Source: an uncultured Lachnospiraceae bacterium (GTDB lineage Bacteria; Bacillota; Clostridia; Lachnospirales; Lachnospiraceae). Taken from it: a DNA stretch of 64,000 bases. Where the stretch lies: positions 40,642 through 104,641 of the forward strand of contig CAJTLU010000010.1 in NCBI GenBank assembly GCA_910577175.1. Reading direction: 5' to 3'. The position numbers and the translations under genes are program-made. The notes beneath the pieces were generated by a model. The model was not told the DNA's origin and made no database searches. It worked only from the letters and a program-made list of their open reading frames with translations. Positions 8,476 to 17,000 of the stretch are shown piece after piece; within the stretch, counting starts at the first letter, position 1, and every line of letters begins with the position of its first letter.

Positions 8476-10230
8476 TTATGAACCAAGCGTATTCAGAATA
8501 TGCTCAATCATTTCGCTGACTACATTGACATATCTGGCAGAGGCGTTATAAGCATGCTGATATTTAATCATCTGCGTCAGCTCTTCGTCCGTAGACACCG
8601 CCATGACCTTCAGACGGTCATTATTGATGCTGTTTGCCATAGCCTCCTGCGTATTTGCCAGGGTCTCATACTTCTCGCCCCTTGTGCCAATATCGCCTAC
8701 CAGCGAAATATAATATTGGTTAAAGTTGTTATAATCCAATTCATTCGGATTTAATGTAGCAAACGGTGCCTGCCATGCCGCAAGAAGCGCCTCTGCCACA
8801 TCGATATTAAAATCTCCGGTATTGGTATTCTTGGAAAGCGGAAGCTTGGAACGGTCCTTCAAAATTTCCGGATTTACTTCAATTTCTCCGAGCGTATACA
8901 GCGAATAATTGTCTGCCGGGTCTTCCTTGTTGTAAATATAAACCATTTCCTTACTGCCGTCCGCCAGAGTCACTTCCTGCAGGTCCTGATAACGCTTCAT
9001 GGACTTTCTGGAGAAAAGCTCTGTTCCCATCGTCTTATCCTTATCCATGCCGACGGATGCCTTCTCGGTATCTAATACCAATATCGTCTCCCCGTTCTCA
9101 AGCATAATCTCCTTGTTCGGGCAGAGAATATCATTAATCGTCGTCACGATTCCGTGAATCAGCTGGTCAAACTGGGACTGGGTTGCCATAATAACAGAAT
9201 CGTTAATCTCTTTGTTATACTTCTTTGCGGCAATCTGAAAGACTCCCATTGCCTCTTCGTAGGAAGCATCGTCCTCGAAATCCTCCCGCTTCGGCTTTAC
9301 CGGAATATCGGTAAAATTAGCTGCCTTACGGCCTCTTGCAAGAATAATTCCCTTTAAGGAACCGATATCCGTATCATCTACAGAGCTTGGCGAACGGTCA
9401 AAATTGAATACCTCTGCGTCACCAAGCATCGGCCAATACGGCACAAGCATCTGGGAATCCTCAGAAATAAACTTTGTGTCCATGTGGAACACATTATCTT
9501 CCAAAAGGAACGGAACTCCCTCTGCACGAATCGATACCTTCCCATCTGTTTCCTCTCTGTAGGTGATATCAATCAGTCCGCCAAGTTCATCCAGAAGAAG
9601 GTTTCTTGTATCCCGCAAATCATTTGCCTGTTCCAGACCTGTCGCCTCGTAAAAGCAGATTTGGTTGTTCAGCTCCTTAATTTCATCGCCGATTTCGTTA
9701 ATCCGATCCACCTTTTTCTGTATCTGCCCATTCAATTCAATCTGATAGGTCTCAATCTGCTCGTAAATATTCTCGGCATGCTGGATAAAATTAACGCCGC
9801 ACTGAATCAGGGTCGCACGGGTCACAATACTATCCGGTTCCTTTGCCATCTCCTGTAGCGCATTCCAGAAATCTTCAATCGAACTCCGGAACTGTACTCC
9901 TTCCAGCTCGCCTAATACTTCCTGCATCTCAGAGGCCGCCTCATACTGCACCTGATAAAATCCCTGCCGTCCTGTTTCTTTCCGGTAAGACTGGTCCAAA
10001 AACTGGTGCCGCACCTGTCTTACAATCTGCGTATCGACACCAAGACCAATCTGCCATTTGGAAATTTTATTTCCGCCGACATTATTATATAGCGTATCCA
10101 TCAGCACCGTCTGCTGTCTGACATAACCTTGCGTCTCAGCATTACTGATGTTATGCGCTGTTGTATTTAATGCATTCTGGCTTGTTTTCAGCCCTGATAC
10201 ACCAATATAAATGCCACTCATCAAACTCAT
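8476..10230 (-). CDS. flgK: flagellar hook-associated protein FlgK (copy 1)
   Basis: A 584-residue FlgK-type protein: N-terminus MSLMSGIYIGVSGLKTSQNA with NTTAHNISNAETQGYVRQQ, long helical D1 region, and C-terminal SNINNDRL-like plus EELTQMIKYQHAYNASARYVNVVSEMIEHILNTLG. It has roughly the same architecture as the next gene, so this is a tandem paralog pair. The start at ATG 10230 follows AAGGAGG; reading further upstream runs into the 82-bp repeat array and is not coding. About 710 bases, mostly the repeat array, separate it from flgN. Confidence 0.9.
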   Translation of the reverse strand: MSLMSGIYIGVSGLKTSQNALNTTAHNISNAETQGYVRQQTVLMDTLYNNVGGNKISKWQIGLGVDTQIVRQVRHQFLDQSYRKETGRQGFYQVQYEAASEMQEVLGELEGVQFRSSIEDFWNALQEMAKEPDSIVTRATLIQCGVNFIQHAENIYEQIETYQIELNGQIQKKVDRINEIGDEIKELNNQICFYEATGLEQANDLRDTRNLLLDELGGLIDITYREETDGKVSIRAEGVPFLLEDNVFHMDTKFISEDSQMLVPYWPMLGDAEVFNFDRSPSSVDDTDIGSLKGIILARGRKAANFTDIPVKPKREDFEDDASYEEAMGVFQIAAKKYNKEINDSVIMATQSQFDQLIHGIVTTINDILCPNKEIMLENGETILVLDTEKASVGMDKDKTMGTELFSRKSMKRYQDLQEVTLADGSKEMVYIYNKEDPADNYSLYTLGEIEVNPEILKDRSKLPLSKNTNTGDFNIDVAEALLAAWQAPFATLNPNELDYNNFNQYYISLVGDIGTRGEKYETLANTQEAMANSINNDRLKVMAVSTDEELTQMIKYQHAYNASARYVNVVSEMIEHILNTLGS

Positions 10231-10259
10231 AGGTGTACCCTCCTTTAATTTTTTACCTT

Positions 10260-10833
10260 GCGGGCGCGCTCCACTCTCGCTTTTTCCGGGTTGGCTGTCG
10301 CTTCGCTCCTGCCCCAACCTCGCGTCCTACGACGCTCGGTCGCGGGCGCGCTCCACTCTCGCTTTTTCCGGGTTGGCTGCCGCTTCGCTCCTGCCCCAAC
10401 CTCGCGTCTTTCGACGCTCGGTCGCGGGCGCGCTCCACTCTCGCTTTTTCCGGGTTGGCTGCCGCTTCGCTCCTGCCCCAACCTCGCGTCTTTCGACGCT
10501 CGGTCGCGGGCGCGCTCCACTCTCGCTTTTTCCGGGTTGGCTGTCGCTTCGCTCCTGCCCCAACCTCGCGTCCTACGACGCTCGGTCGCGGGCGCGCTCC
10601 ACTCTCGCTTTTTCCGGGTTGGCTGTCGCTTCGCTCCTGCCCCAACCTCGCGTCCTACGACGCTCGGTCGCGGGCGCGCTCCACTCTCGCTTTTTCCGGG
10701 TTGGCTGTCGCTTCGCTCCTGCCCCAACCTCGCGTCTTTCGACGCTCGGTCGCGGGCGCGCTCCACTCTCGCTTTTTCCGGGTTGGCTGTCGCTTCGCTC
10801 CTGCCCCAACCTCGCGTCTTTCGACGCTCGGTC
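10260..10833. repeat. seven-copy 82-bp tandem repeat array between flgN and flgK
   Basis: Seven consecutive 82-bp units start at 10260, 10342, 10424, 10506, 10588, 10670 and 10752, with a partial eighth at 10834. Copies are nearly identical. Variation is confined to two spots: GTC or GCC near base 37 of the unit, and CTAC or TTTC in the loop of a GCGTC/GACGC hairpin. Unit types in order are GTC-CTAC, GCC-TTTC, GCC-TTTC, GTC-CTAC, GTC-CTAC, GTC-TTTC, GTC-TTTC. The array is visibly more GC-rich than its surroundings. Because 82 is not a multiple of three the reading frame shifts at every unit, so the open frames on both strands are not genes. Confidence 0.95.
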
Positions 10834-10845
10834 GCGGGCGCGCTC

Positions 10846-10893
10846 GCATCCTCTCCTGCCTGCAAGCAATAGCTTGCGGCAGGAGAATGATGC
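10846..10893. repeat. strong hairpin bordering the 82-bp array
   Basis: GCATC..CTCCTGCC-T-GCAAGC, loop AATA, GCTTGC-GGCAGGAG..GATGC forms a stem of 14 bp with one bulge, plus a 5-bp outer helix. No U-run follows in either direction. It caps the flgN-proximal end of the array and may protect or process the flgN message. Confidence 0.75.
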
Positions 10894-10941
10894 TCGCTTT
10901 GCCAACCCGAAAAAAATAAACAGGCTTATGTTTTCTGCGTT

Positions 10942-11454
10942 TTATTGTTTCGCATCAAACATCCCTGTCTGCGAGGCGCCAAGTTCCGTTTCTTCCGCGC
11001 TTTTTGTATAATTATTTCCTTGTACCATCCTTGTACTCTGAATAAGGTTCATATTAAATTCAATCATTTCAAGCGAATGCTGTATCAGTACCTGATTCCG
11101 CTCATTCAAATCTGCCAGCTTCCGTATCGCCTTACCGAGCGTATCCTTTAGCCCGGCCAGTGCCTCTTTCTCCTGCGGCTGCTTTTCAGCAACACGGATT
11201 AATTCTGTAAGCGTAAGCTCCTGTGGCTTCCTTCCCAATACAATTCCCATATTGGTAATAATCCCGCTCCGTTTGCGCTCCAACGCATTCACGCGGTCTA
11301 CCATTTCCTTCTCCCTATCGGTGACCTTTTGCAATTCTTTCAAATCATTCGCTACAATCGCCTTTGTTTTTTCCTCAGCGACTGGCAGGAGAGACAGATA
11401 CAACTCCTTCTCCTGCGAAAGAGTTGAAATCAATTCTTCCATCAGGCTTGCCAA
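10942..11454 (-). CDS. flgN: flagellar chaperone FlgN
   Basis: A 170-residue, all-helical protein of the FlgN family, which chaperones FlgK and FlgL to the export apparatus. It starts MASLMEELISTLSQEKELYLSLL and continues as coiled coil (DLKELQKVTDREKEMVDRVNALERKR), then ends in a more polar C-terminal segment that would bind the substrates. The start is TTG 11454 with GAGAGAGGG upstream; an internal ATG at 11442 lacks a ribosome site. It follows flgM by 17 bases and precedes both flgK copies. Confidence 0.85.
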   Translation of the reverse strand: MASLMEELISTLSQEKELYLSLLPVAEEKTKAIVANDLKELQKVTDREKEMVDRVNALERKRSGIITNMGIVLGRKPQELTLTELIRVAEKQPQEKEALAGLKDTLGKAIRKLADLNERNQVLIQHSLEMIEFNMNLIQSTRMVQGNNYTKSAEETELGASQTGMFDAKQ

Positions 11455-11471
11455 AGATATCCCTCTCTCTC

Positions 11472-11738
11472 TTAAAACTGTCCTGCCAGCAGCTTATCGG
11501 CAAGCATCTCCATCGATACATCATAAGTACCATTCTGAAGCCTGCTCTTAATCTCATTCACACGATCCATCCGGACATCCGGCACCGTTGCAACCGCCGC
11601 CTTAGCGACCTGATAATCCCTGCCTGTCTGGGAAATCTGCACGCTGTCATATTTCTCAGCACTTTTCTGCTTTGCAACCTTTTTGGTACTGTTTGCCTGA
11701 TATAACTGGCTCACTCTGTTTACTGCATCAATACGCAT
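11472..11738 (-). CDS. flgM: anti-sigma-28 factor FlgM
   Basis: FlgM holds sigma-28 inactive until the hook is complete and FlgM is exported. The 88-residue protein begins MRIDAVNRVSQLYQ and has the conserved C-terminal sigma-binding half (VRMDRVNEIKSRLQNGTYDVSMEMLADKLL). The start is ATG 11738 with GGTGGT upstream; a longer in-frame start is less likely. It opens the operon flgM-flgN-flgK-flgK-flgL-fliW-csrA behind a sigma-28 promoter, giving autoregulation. Confidence 0.93.
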   Translation of the reverse strand: MRIDAVNRVSQLYQANSTKKVAKQKSAEKYDSVQISQTGRDYQVAKAAVATVPDVRMDRVNEIKSRLQNGTYDVSMEMLADKLLAGQF

Positions 11739-11784
11739 AATTACCACCACCTGTTCCAATATGATTTTATTGCTTCTGTAAACT

Positions 11785-11811
11785 ATATCGGCAGGTCCGA
11801 AAAAAACCTTA
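11785..11811 (-). promoter_or_regulatory. sigma-28 promoter of the flgM operon
   Basis: Minus strand: TAAG, 15 bases, GCCGATAT, close to the sigma-28 consensus TAAA-N15-GCCGATAA. It ends about 45 bases before the flgM start. Confidence 0.85.
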
Positions 11812-11880
11812 AGAGTGTTTTAAAATAAATTTGAGCAAATTTGTCCTCCGGGGCACAGCGCCTGTTTTTTATTAGTAATC

Positions 11881-11913
11881 AAAACAAAAAATCCGCTGCA
11901 GAAAGCGCAGCGG
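11881..11913 (-). terminator. terminator of the RNA downstream of lysA
   Basis: CCGCTGC/GCAGCGG stem with a five-to-seven-base loop, followed on the minus strand by ATTTTTTGTTTT. No protein gene ends here, so it marks the 3' end of a non-coding transcript. Confidence 0.85.
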
Positions 11914-12150
11914 CTCCAGGCACATCCCCTAGGATGACGGCTTCTTACAAGCGGCCATAACCGCCTCTTAGAACCGCTTAGGCGCGAGGACGCTCCCGGG
12001 CGGATTAACGGTACTTAGAGGAAGTCCGGTGAAAGGTTACGCATGCAAAATTACAATAGCGCGCAGCCACTCTCCGTTGTGATATAAGATAAGGTGATAT
12101 TGGAGTGCGGAACCTCAAGAGGCAGCCTCCTTTATGGTATGAAAACTATT
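11893..12150 (-). ncRNA. candidate structured non-coding RNA of unknown class
   Basis: Between the lysA terminator (12160-12196) and a second strong terminator (11881-11913) lie about 250 bases without a credible gene but with many pairings on the minus strand. These include CCTC-TT-GAGG near 12115, CCGCACTCC with GGAGAGTGG (one mismatch, long loop), GCGG-TTATGG-CCGC near 11955, and CATCC-TAGG-GGATG near 11930. A lone terminator with its own upstream hairpins suggests an independent RNA such as a 6S-like or orphan regulatory RNA. I could not match it to RNase P, tmRNA, SRP RNA or a known riboswitch. The 5' end is approximate and no strong promoter was found. Confidence 0.5.
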
Positions 12151-12159
12151 CACCGCTTG

Positions 12160-12196
12160 AAAAAAGGGCTGCGCTTTCTATCTGCGGCAGCCCTTT
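12160..12196 (-). terminator. terminator after lysA
   Basis: AAAGGGCTGC pairs with GCAGCCCTTT across a 14-base loop, followed on the minus strand by a T-run. It starts about 10 bases after the lysA stop. Confidence 0.85.
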
Positions 12197-12205
12197 CATT
12201 CCTTA

Positions 12206-13459
12206 TCACCCGAAGAAGCCCGAAAAGTCAAACGTCGCAAAGTAATCCTGCTGCGTTTCGGCACGGCGGATCATCTGCACACTGCCGTCCTCCTTTAAAA
12301 GAAGCTCCGCGGATTTTAATTTTCCGTTATAATTATAGCCCATTGCAAAGCCATGTGCCCCGGTATCGTGAATCACAAGCAAATCCCCGTTTTCAATTTC
12401 CGGCAGCTCCCTGTCCACCGCAAACTTATCATTGTTCTCACAGAGCGCTCCTACCACGTCATAAACATGGTCTGCCGGGGCATCCTCCTTGCCCATTACC
12501 GTAATGTGGTGATACGCGCCATACATTGCCGGACGCATCAGATTTGCCGCACAGGCATCCACACCGATGTATTCTTTATAGGTATGCTTCTCATGGATTG
12601 CCTTTGTCACCAGACAACCGTACGGAGCCAGCATAAAACGCCCCAGTTCCGTAAAAATAGCCGCATCTCCCATACCGTTCGGCACCATAATTTCCTCAAA
12701 TACCTTACGCACGCCTTCCCCGATGACCGAAATGTCATTTGCCTTCTGCTCCGGACGGTACGGGATACCAACACCACCGGAAAGGTTGACAAAGGACACT
12801 GCAATCCCGGTTGCCTCCTTCACCTCCACCGCCAACGTAAACAAAGTCCTTGCCAGTGCCGGATAGTAATCATTCGTCACCGTGTTGCTGACAAGAAACG
12901 AATGAATCCCGAAGCGCTTTACCCCCTTTTCCTGTAACGTCCGGAACGCCTCAAAAAGCTGCGCCTTTGTCATACCGTACTTTGCATCGCCCGGATGATC
13001 CATAATGCCGTTACTAATCTCATAAGAACCGCCCGGATTGTAACGGCAGCAGATAGTTTCCGGAATCCCGCACTCCTGTTCCAGAAAATCAATCATCGTA
13101 ATATCGTCCAGATTGATAATGGCGCCTAACTCCTTTGCCTTGGTAAACTCCCCCGGAGGCGTTTCATTGGAAGAAAACATAATCTCGCTTCCCGTAATTC
13201 CCACTGCCTCCGACATCACAAGCTCAGTCATGGAAGAGCAGTCCGTGCCGCAGCCCTCCTCCTGAAGAATCTTTAAAATAAACGGATTTGGCGTTGCTTT
13301 CACCGCAAAATATTCCTTATAGCCTTTATTCCACGCAAACGCGGCCTTCAATCTCCGCGCATTTTCACGAATCCCCTTCTCATCGTATAAATGAAACGGG
13401 GTCGGGTATCTTGTTACAATTTCCTCTAACTGTTCCTTCGTTACAAACGGTTTCTTCAT
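12206..13459 (-). CDS. lysA: diaminopimelate decarboxylase
   Basis: A PLP-dependent fold-type III decarboxylase that converts meso-diaminopimelate to lysine, the last step of lysine synthesis. The Schiff-base Lys is K54 in KEYFAVKATPNPFIL. Other family elements are the CRYNPGG strand, a glycine-rich LSGGVGIPY phosphate loop, and GALCENNDKFA with the active-site Cys. The 417-residue length is typical, but the glycine loop and the usual HIGSQ motif (here GIHSFL) are divergent, so a related decarboxylase with another substrate is possible. It is monocistronic, with its own consensus promoter and terminator. Confidence 0.85.
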   Translation of the reverse strand: MKKPFVTKEQLEEIVTRYPTPFHLYDEKGIRENARRLKAAFAWNKGYKEYFAVKATPNPFILKILQEEGCGTDCSSMTELVMSEAVGITGSEIMFSSNETPPGEFTKAKELGAIINLDDITMIDFLEQECGIPETICCRYNPGGSYEISNGIMDHPGDAKYGMTKAQLFEAFRTLQEKGVKRFGIHSFLVSNTVTNDYYPALARTLFTLAVEVKEATGIAVSFVNLSGGVGIPYRPEQKANDISVIGEGVRKVFEEIMVPNGMGDAAIFTELGRFMLAPYGCLVTKAIHEKHTYKEYIGVDACAANLMRPAMYGAYHHITVMGKEDAPADHVYDVVGALCENNDKFAVDRELPEIENGDLLVIHDTGAHGFAMGYNYNGKLKSAELLLKEDGSVQMIRRAETQQDYFATFDFSGFFG

Positions 13460-13493
13460 CGCAGCTTTTCCTTTCTGTCTTTTTCACAAAACT

Positions 13494-13522
13494 ACTATAC
13501 TCTATCTTTTTCCGTTTGTCAA
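13494..13522 (-). promoter_or_regulatory. sigma-A promoter of lysA
   Basis: Minus strand TTGACA, 17 bases, TATAGT, ending about 35 bases before the lysA start. Confidence 0.85.
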
Positions 13523-13661
13523 CAGATTGTATACATGTATTCAGGCGATTCCGGCTCCGCTAAATACGCGGTCCTTCGGACAAATGCAACAATAAGGCAG
13601 TGACGTTCCTCTTTACAGTCGGCTATTCTCATTACTTATAAGAATCCGTCAGCGGCTCCCT

Positions 13662-14054
13662 CTATTTCCCCGCGTTTAAATCGCTCTTGATTTTTGTAGT
13701 GGAAATCCCTTCGGTGCGTGGAAGATATACGACTTCGCAATACTCCTTTAAAAAGTCAAACTGTCCCTCCCAGTCATCGCCCATGACAAAAACATCCACC
13801 TGGTTGTCCACTACGTCTTTGATTTTCTGCTCCCAGTTATACTCTGGCAGCACCTCATCCACATAGCGGATGGCCTCTACAATTGTCTTTCTTGCCTCAT
13901 ACGGATGGTATGCGGTCTTATGCTTTATCGCATTGAACTCATCCGTAGAAAGCACCACAATCAGATAATCTCCCAATTCCTTTGCACGACGCAGCAGATT
14001 GATGTGCCCCACATGCAGCAAATCATACGTTCCGTAGGTAATTACTTTTTTCAT
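13662..14054 (-). CDS. tagD: glycerol-3-phosphate cytidylyltransferase
   Basis: This enzyme makes CDP-glycerol from CTP and glycerol-3-phosphate, the donor for the two glycerophosphotransferases upstream. The ~130-residue protein shows the nucleotidyltransferase motifs: a GTYDLLHVGHINLL start with the HxGH signature, and RTEGISTTKIK near the end. The start is ATG 14054 with AGGAGG seven bases upstream; a GTG at 14060 overlaps the previous stop but has almost no spacing. It is the last gene of the operon and effectively touches the large TagF fusion gene, implying translational coupling. Confidence 0.95.
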   Translation of the reverse strand: MKKVITYGTYDLLHVGHINLLRRAKELGDYLIVVLSTDEFNAIKHKTAYHPYEARKTIVEAIRYVDEVLPEYNWEQKIKDVVDNQVDVFVMGDDWEGQFDFLKEYCEVVYLPRTEGISTTKIKSDLNAGK

Positions 14055-14056
14055 TT

Positions 14057-17000
14057 TCACGCCTCCTGTTTCATCGCGGCAATCCGTTCAAACTCCTCCA
14101 CCGCTTCCTTATTATACGCCGCGTAATCCACGGAAAGGGTATCCGTCACCTTCCCGTCAAGGCAGAGCTTCATCGCATTATAAACACCCTGTTCGCTGTC
14201 CTCTACCAGCGTCCCGCCGTATTTCTGCATAAACAGGCGCGGACCGTCAATATCCGTAGAAACGCAGCGCACACCTACAATATCTGCCTCTGCAAGCACC
14301 AGACCAAAGCCTTCGTACAGAGAAGAAAAAATGAAATAGTTGCACTGCTTTAGCAGGGCATACGGATTGGACATATACAAAATAATCACAATATGGTCAT
14401 AGCTGCTTAAGTTCTGTGCCTTTTTCAAGGTCTCTTCATAAAGGTTACCTCTGCCGCCAATGATAATCAGATACGTATCCGGGGATTCTCTGTGGATTTT
14501 CTCAAACGCATCCAGAAGCCTTCCGTGTCCCTTTTCCGGAGAAAAGCGGCCGATATTAATAAATTTTACCGCCCTGCTGTTTAAAATTTCCTGCAGGCGC
14601 TCCATCGACACATTAATCTGAGTCGTTGCATCCAGCGCAAGCTCCTGCGCGGAAAGCTCCAGAATACGCTGGTAATCTATCACATTCTTTGCCACTGTCA
14701 CATGCGCCTTTTTCCCTCCGCGGGACGGCAGCTTTTCCGCAATTCGCTCTGCAATATACTTGATATCCTCCGTTACTACCGCCACACTGTCGTACTCCTG
14801 ATAAGCCCTGGTCAGCACCTCGCTGCGGACCAGCCTCCGTTCCTTTACTTCTTTTTCCATGTCATTGTGGGCATAAATCGTCTTATTGCAGGAAAGCCCC
14901 CGGAAAATCGTCGTCAGGTCATTGGAATATCCGCTGAAATGAATCAGCTTATCCACCCGGCAGCCGGTAAAAATACGCGCCGTATCCCGTTTTGCCATCC
15001 TGTCCAAAATCGGCTCCATAATACGATAGGGAACCACGCCCCGCTTTGTCCAGATTTTGTACAGCACCGAATCAAAGAATCCGATGCTGATGCCGTTGGA
15101 AAAGCCAAGGGTATGCACCTCCTCCGGAATCCGCTGAAGCTGCTTGGGATGCTTCTTCATATCTTCTATCTTATAGAGAATCGTGTAATTGTACTTTTCG
15201 CGGTCAATCTGGGACAGGAGATTAAACAGGGAGGTCGTAATCCCGTTTTCATTTAACGCGCCGCCAAAAATAATAACATTCCTTTTTCCATTGTCCGGTA
15301 TCGGAAGGGTTTTGATGCCCTCCTCCCCGCCAAACAGCAGCTTTTTGCAGACGGACGCCGCAATATCCGCTCTTTCATAGGCACAATACGTCTTTAAGAA
15401 CTCCGTATCATCATACTCCTTTTCCGTCCGCATATGATGCAGCAGCTCCTCCACCGTTTTTGCCTGCGGAAACGGAAGCTTGGAGAGCGGAAAATAAAAA
15501 CCTCTGGCCGCCTCGTATTCCTCCTCGTCATACGTGAAAAGAATAATCTTCCGCCCGGATACCGCATAGTCAAAAAACACACTCGAATAGTCGGTAATCA
15601 GACAGTCCGCAGCATTTAAAAACGCATATGTCTCACAGTCTTCCGGAAACAGACGGATATGGGAAAACTCCTCTACGCTAAGCGTTGCGTTGCTTATCGT
15701 GTGAAGCTTCACATAGAGCAGACAGTCGTCCGAAAGCTCTGCATCCAGCTCCGCCAGATACTCCGTCAGCTGCTGCGCCTGCACATTCCCGGACACCTGT
15801 CCGACGACGCCACGCCAGGTCGGAAGAAAGGCATATACCTTCTTTCCTTCCAGACCATACTGCTTCCGTACCTGCTCTCTTTCCGCCTTGTCAAAGAAAA
15901 CCGCGTTCCTCGGATACCCGGCAAGCCAGATTTCTCCGGTGCCGATATTGTCCAGCATATAATCCTCTATCATATGCTTCATCGTAAACTCATTCGGGTA
16001 CAGCAGATAGTCCGCTGCAAGAAAGTTCTTCTGGGTATTGCCGATGGCATGCGCCTCGGACTTAATCTTCTTTCCCAGCGTCTTCAACGGCGTTCCGTGC
16101 CAGGTGTTTAAATACACCTGACCCTCGCGCTTGATAAAATTATAAATAAACGTATTATCGTTAATCAGATACTTAGCCGTTGCAAGAATCTTAAAATAGC
16201 GCAGGGAGGCGCGGCGCAGCACCTTTACCCTTCCCATGCCAAGCATGCGCAGACGCTTCCGGTAAGCGCTGCATTTTCCCTGCGCCGCCGTAAGGTAGAG
16301 CGTATAGTCCGCATACTCCGCGCCTCTTGCAAGCTCTGAAAGCAGCGCGAAAATATTCCCGTCCATCGCACGGCCATGCTGGGATTCCAATAAAACTGCC
16401 TTTTCCTTCAATGGCTTTTCCAGATACTGCGGATAGCGCTTCTGCTTCAAAATGCCGTTTGCCACCTTCTTTTTCAGGCGCCGGTACTCCGCAGCCCGTT
16501 TCATACGCTTTCTGTAACGGAGCAGACGGGCAGGCTCCGGCAGATACTTTGCCTGCGGCGCAATCGTTGCCTCTACCGCACGCTTTGCCGCGTCCGCATC
16601 GTCCAGATACGTAAACCTGCTGCAAAACGCTTCATAACGCTCATCACATACAAACGGCGTGAAAAGCGCCTTCTCGATTTCCGTTTCCAGTTCCTCCTGC
16701 GTGGTCACAATCGGTCCCGGCAAAATATCCGGCTCGATGTAAAAATCGCGCAGTTCGCCACGGTACTGCTCCTGGTCATACATATAGAAAATCATCGGAC
16801 GGCGCAGAATGGAAAAATCAAACATTACGCTCGAATAGTCTGTCACCAGCAAGTCACTGATAACATACAGACGGTTTACGTCCTCCACACCGGATACCTT
16901 AATTAAAAATCCCTCGTATTTTTCATAGTCAAACTGCGTATTGGCAAGATAATGCGTCCGCATCAGCACGCAGGCAGTCTTCCCGAACCGCTCCTGCAGG

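Noticed and set aside
10260..10833. CRISPR array
   Set aside because: Units are head-to-tail repeats with no distinct spacers, and no cas genes are present.
10245..10905. Several long open frames on both strands in the repeat array
   Set aside because: The 82-bp unit shifts frame at each repeat and the openness is due to GC-rich sequence; no ribosome sites precede them.
11881..12150. RNase P RNA or cobalamin riboswitch
   Set aside because: A GAGGAAGTCC string on the plus strand resembles rnpB, but the strand is wrong for the terminator and other conserved elements are missing.
14550..14570. GCCGATAT-like minus-10 on the plus strand inside the TagF fusion gene
   Set aside because: No minus-35 at the right distance and it is antisense inside a gene; also seen at 15942.
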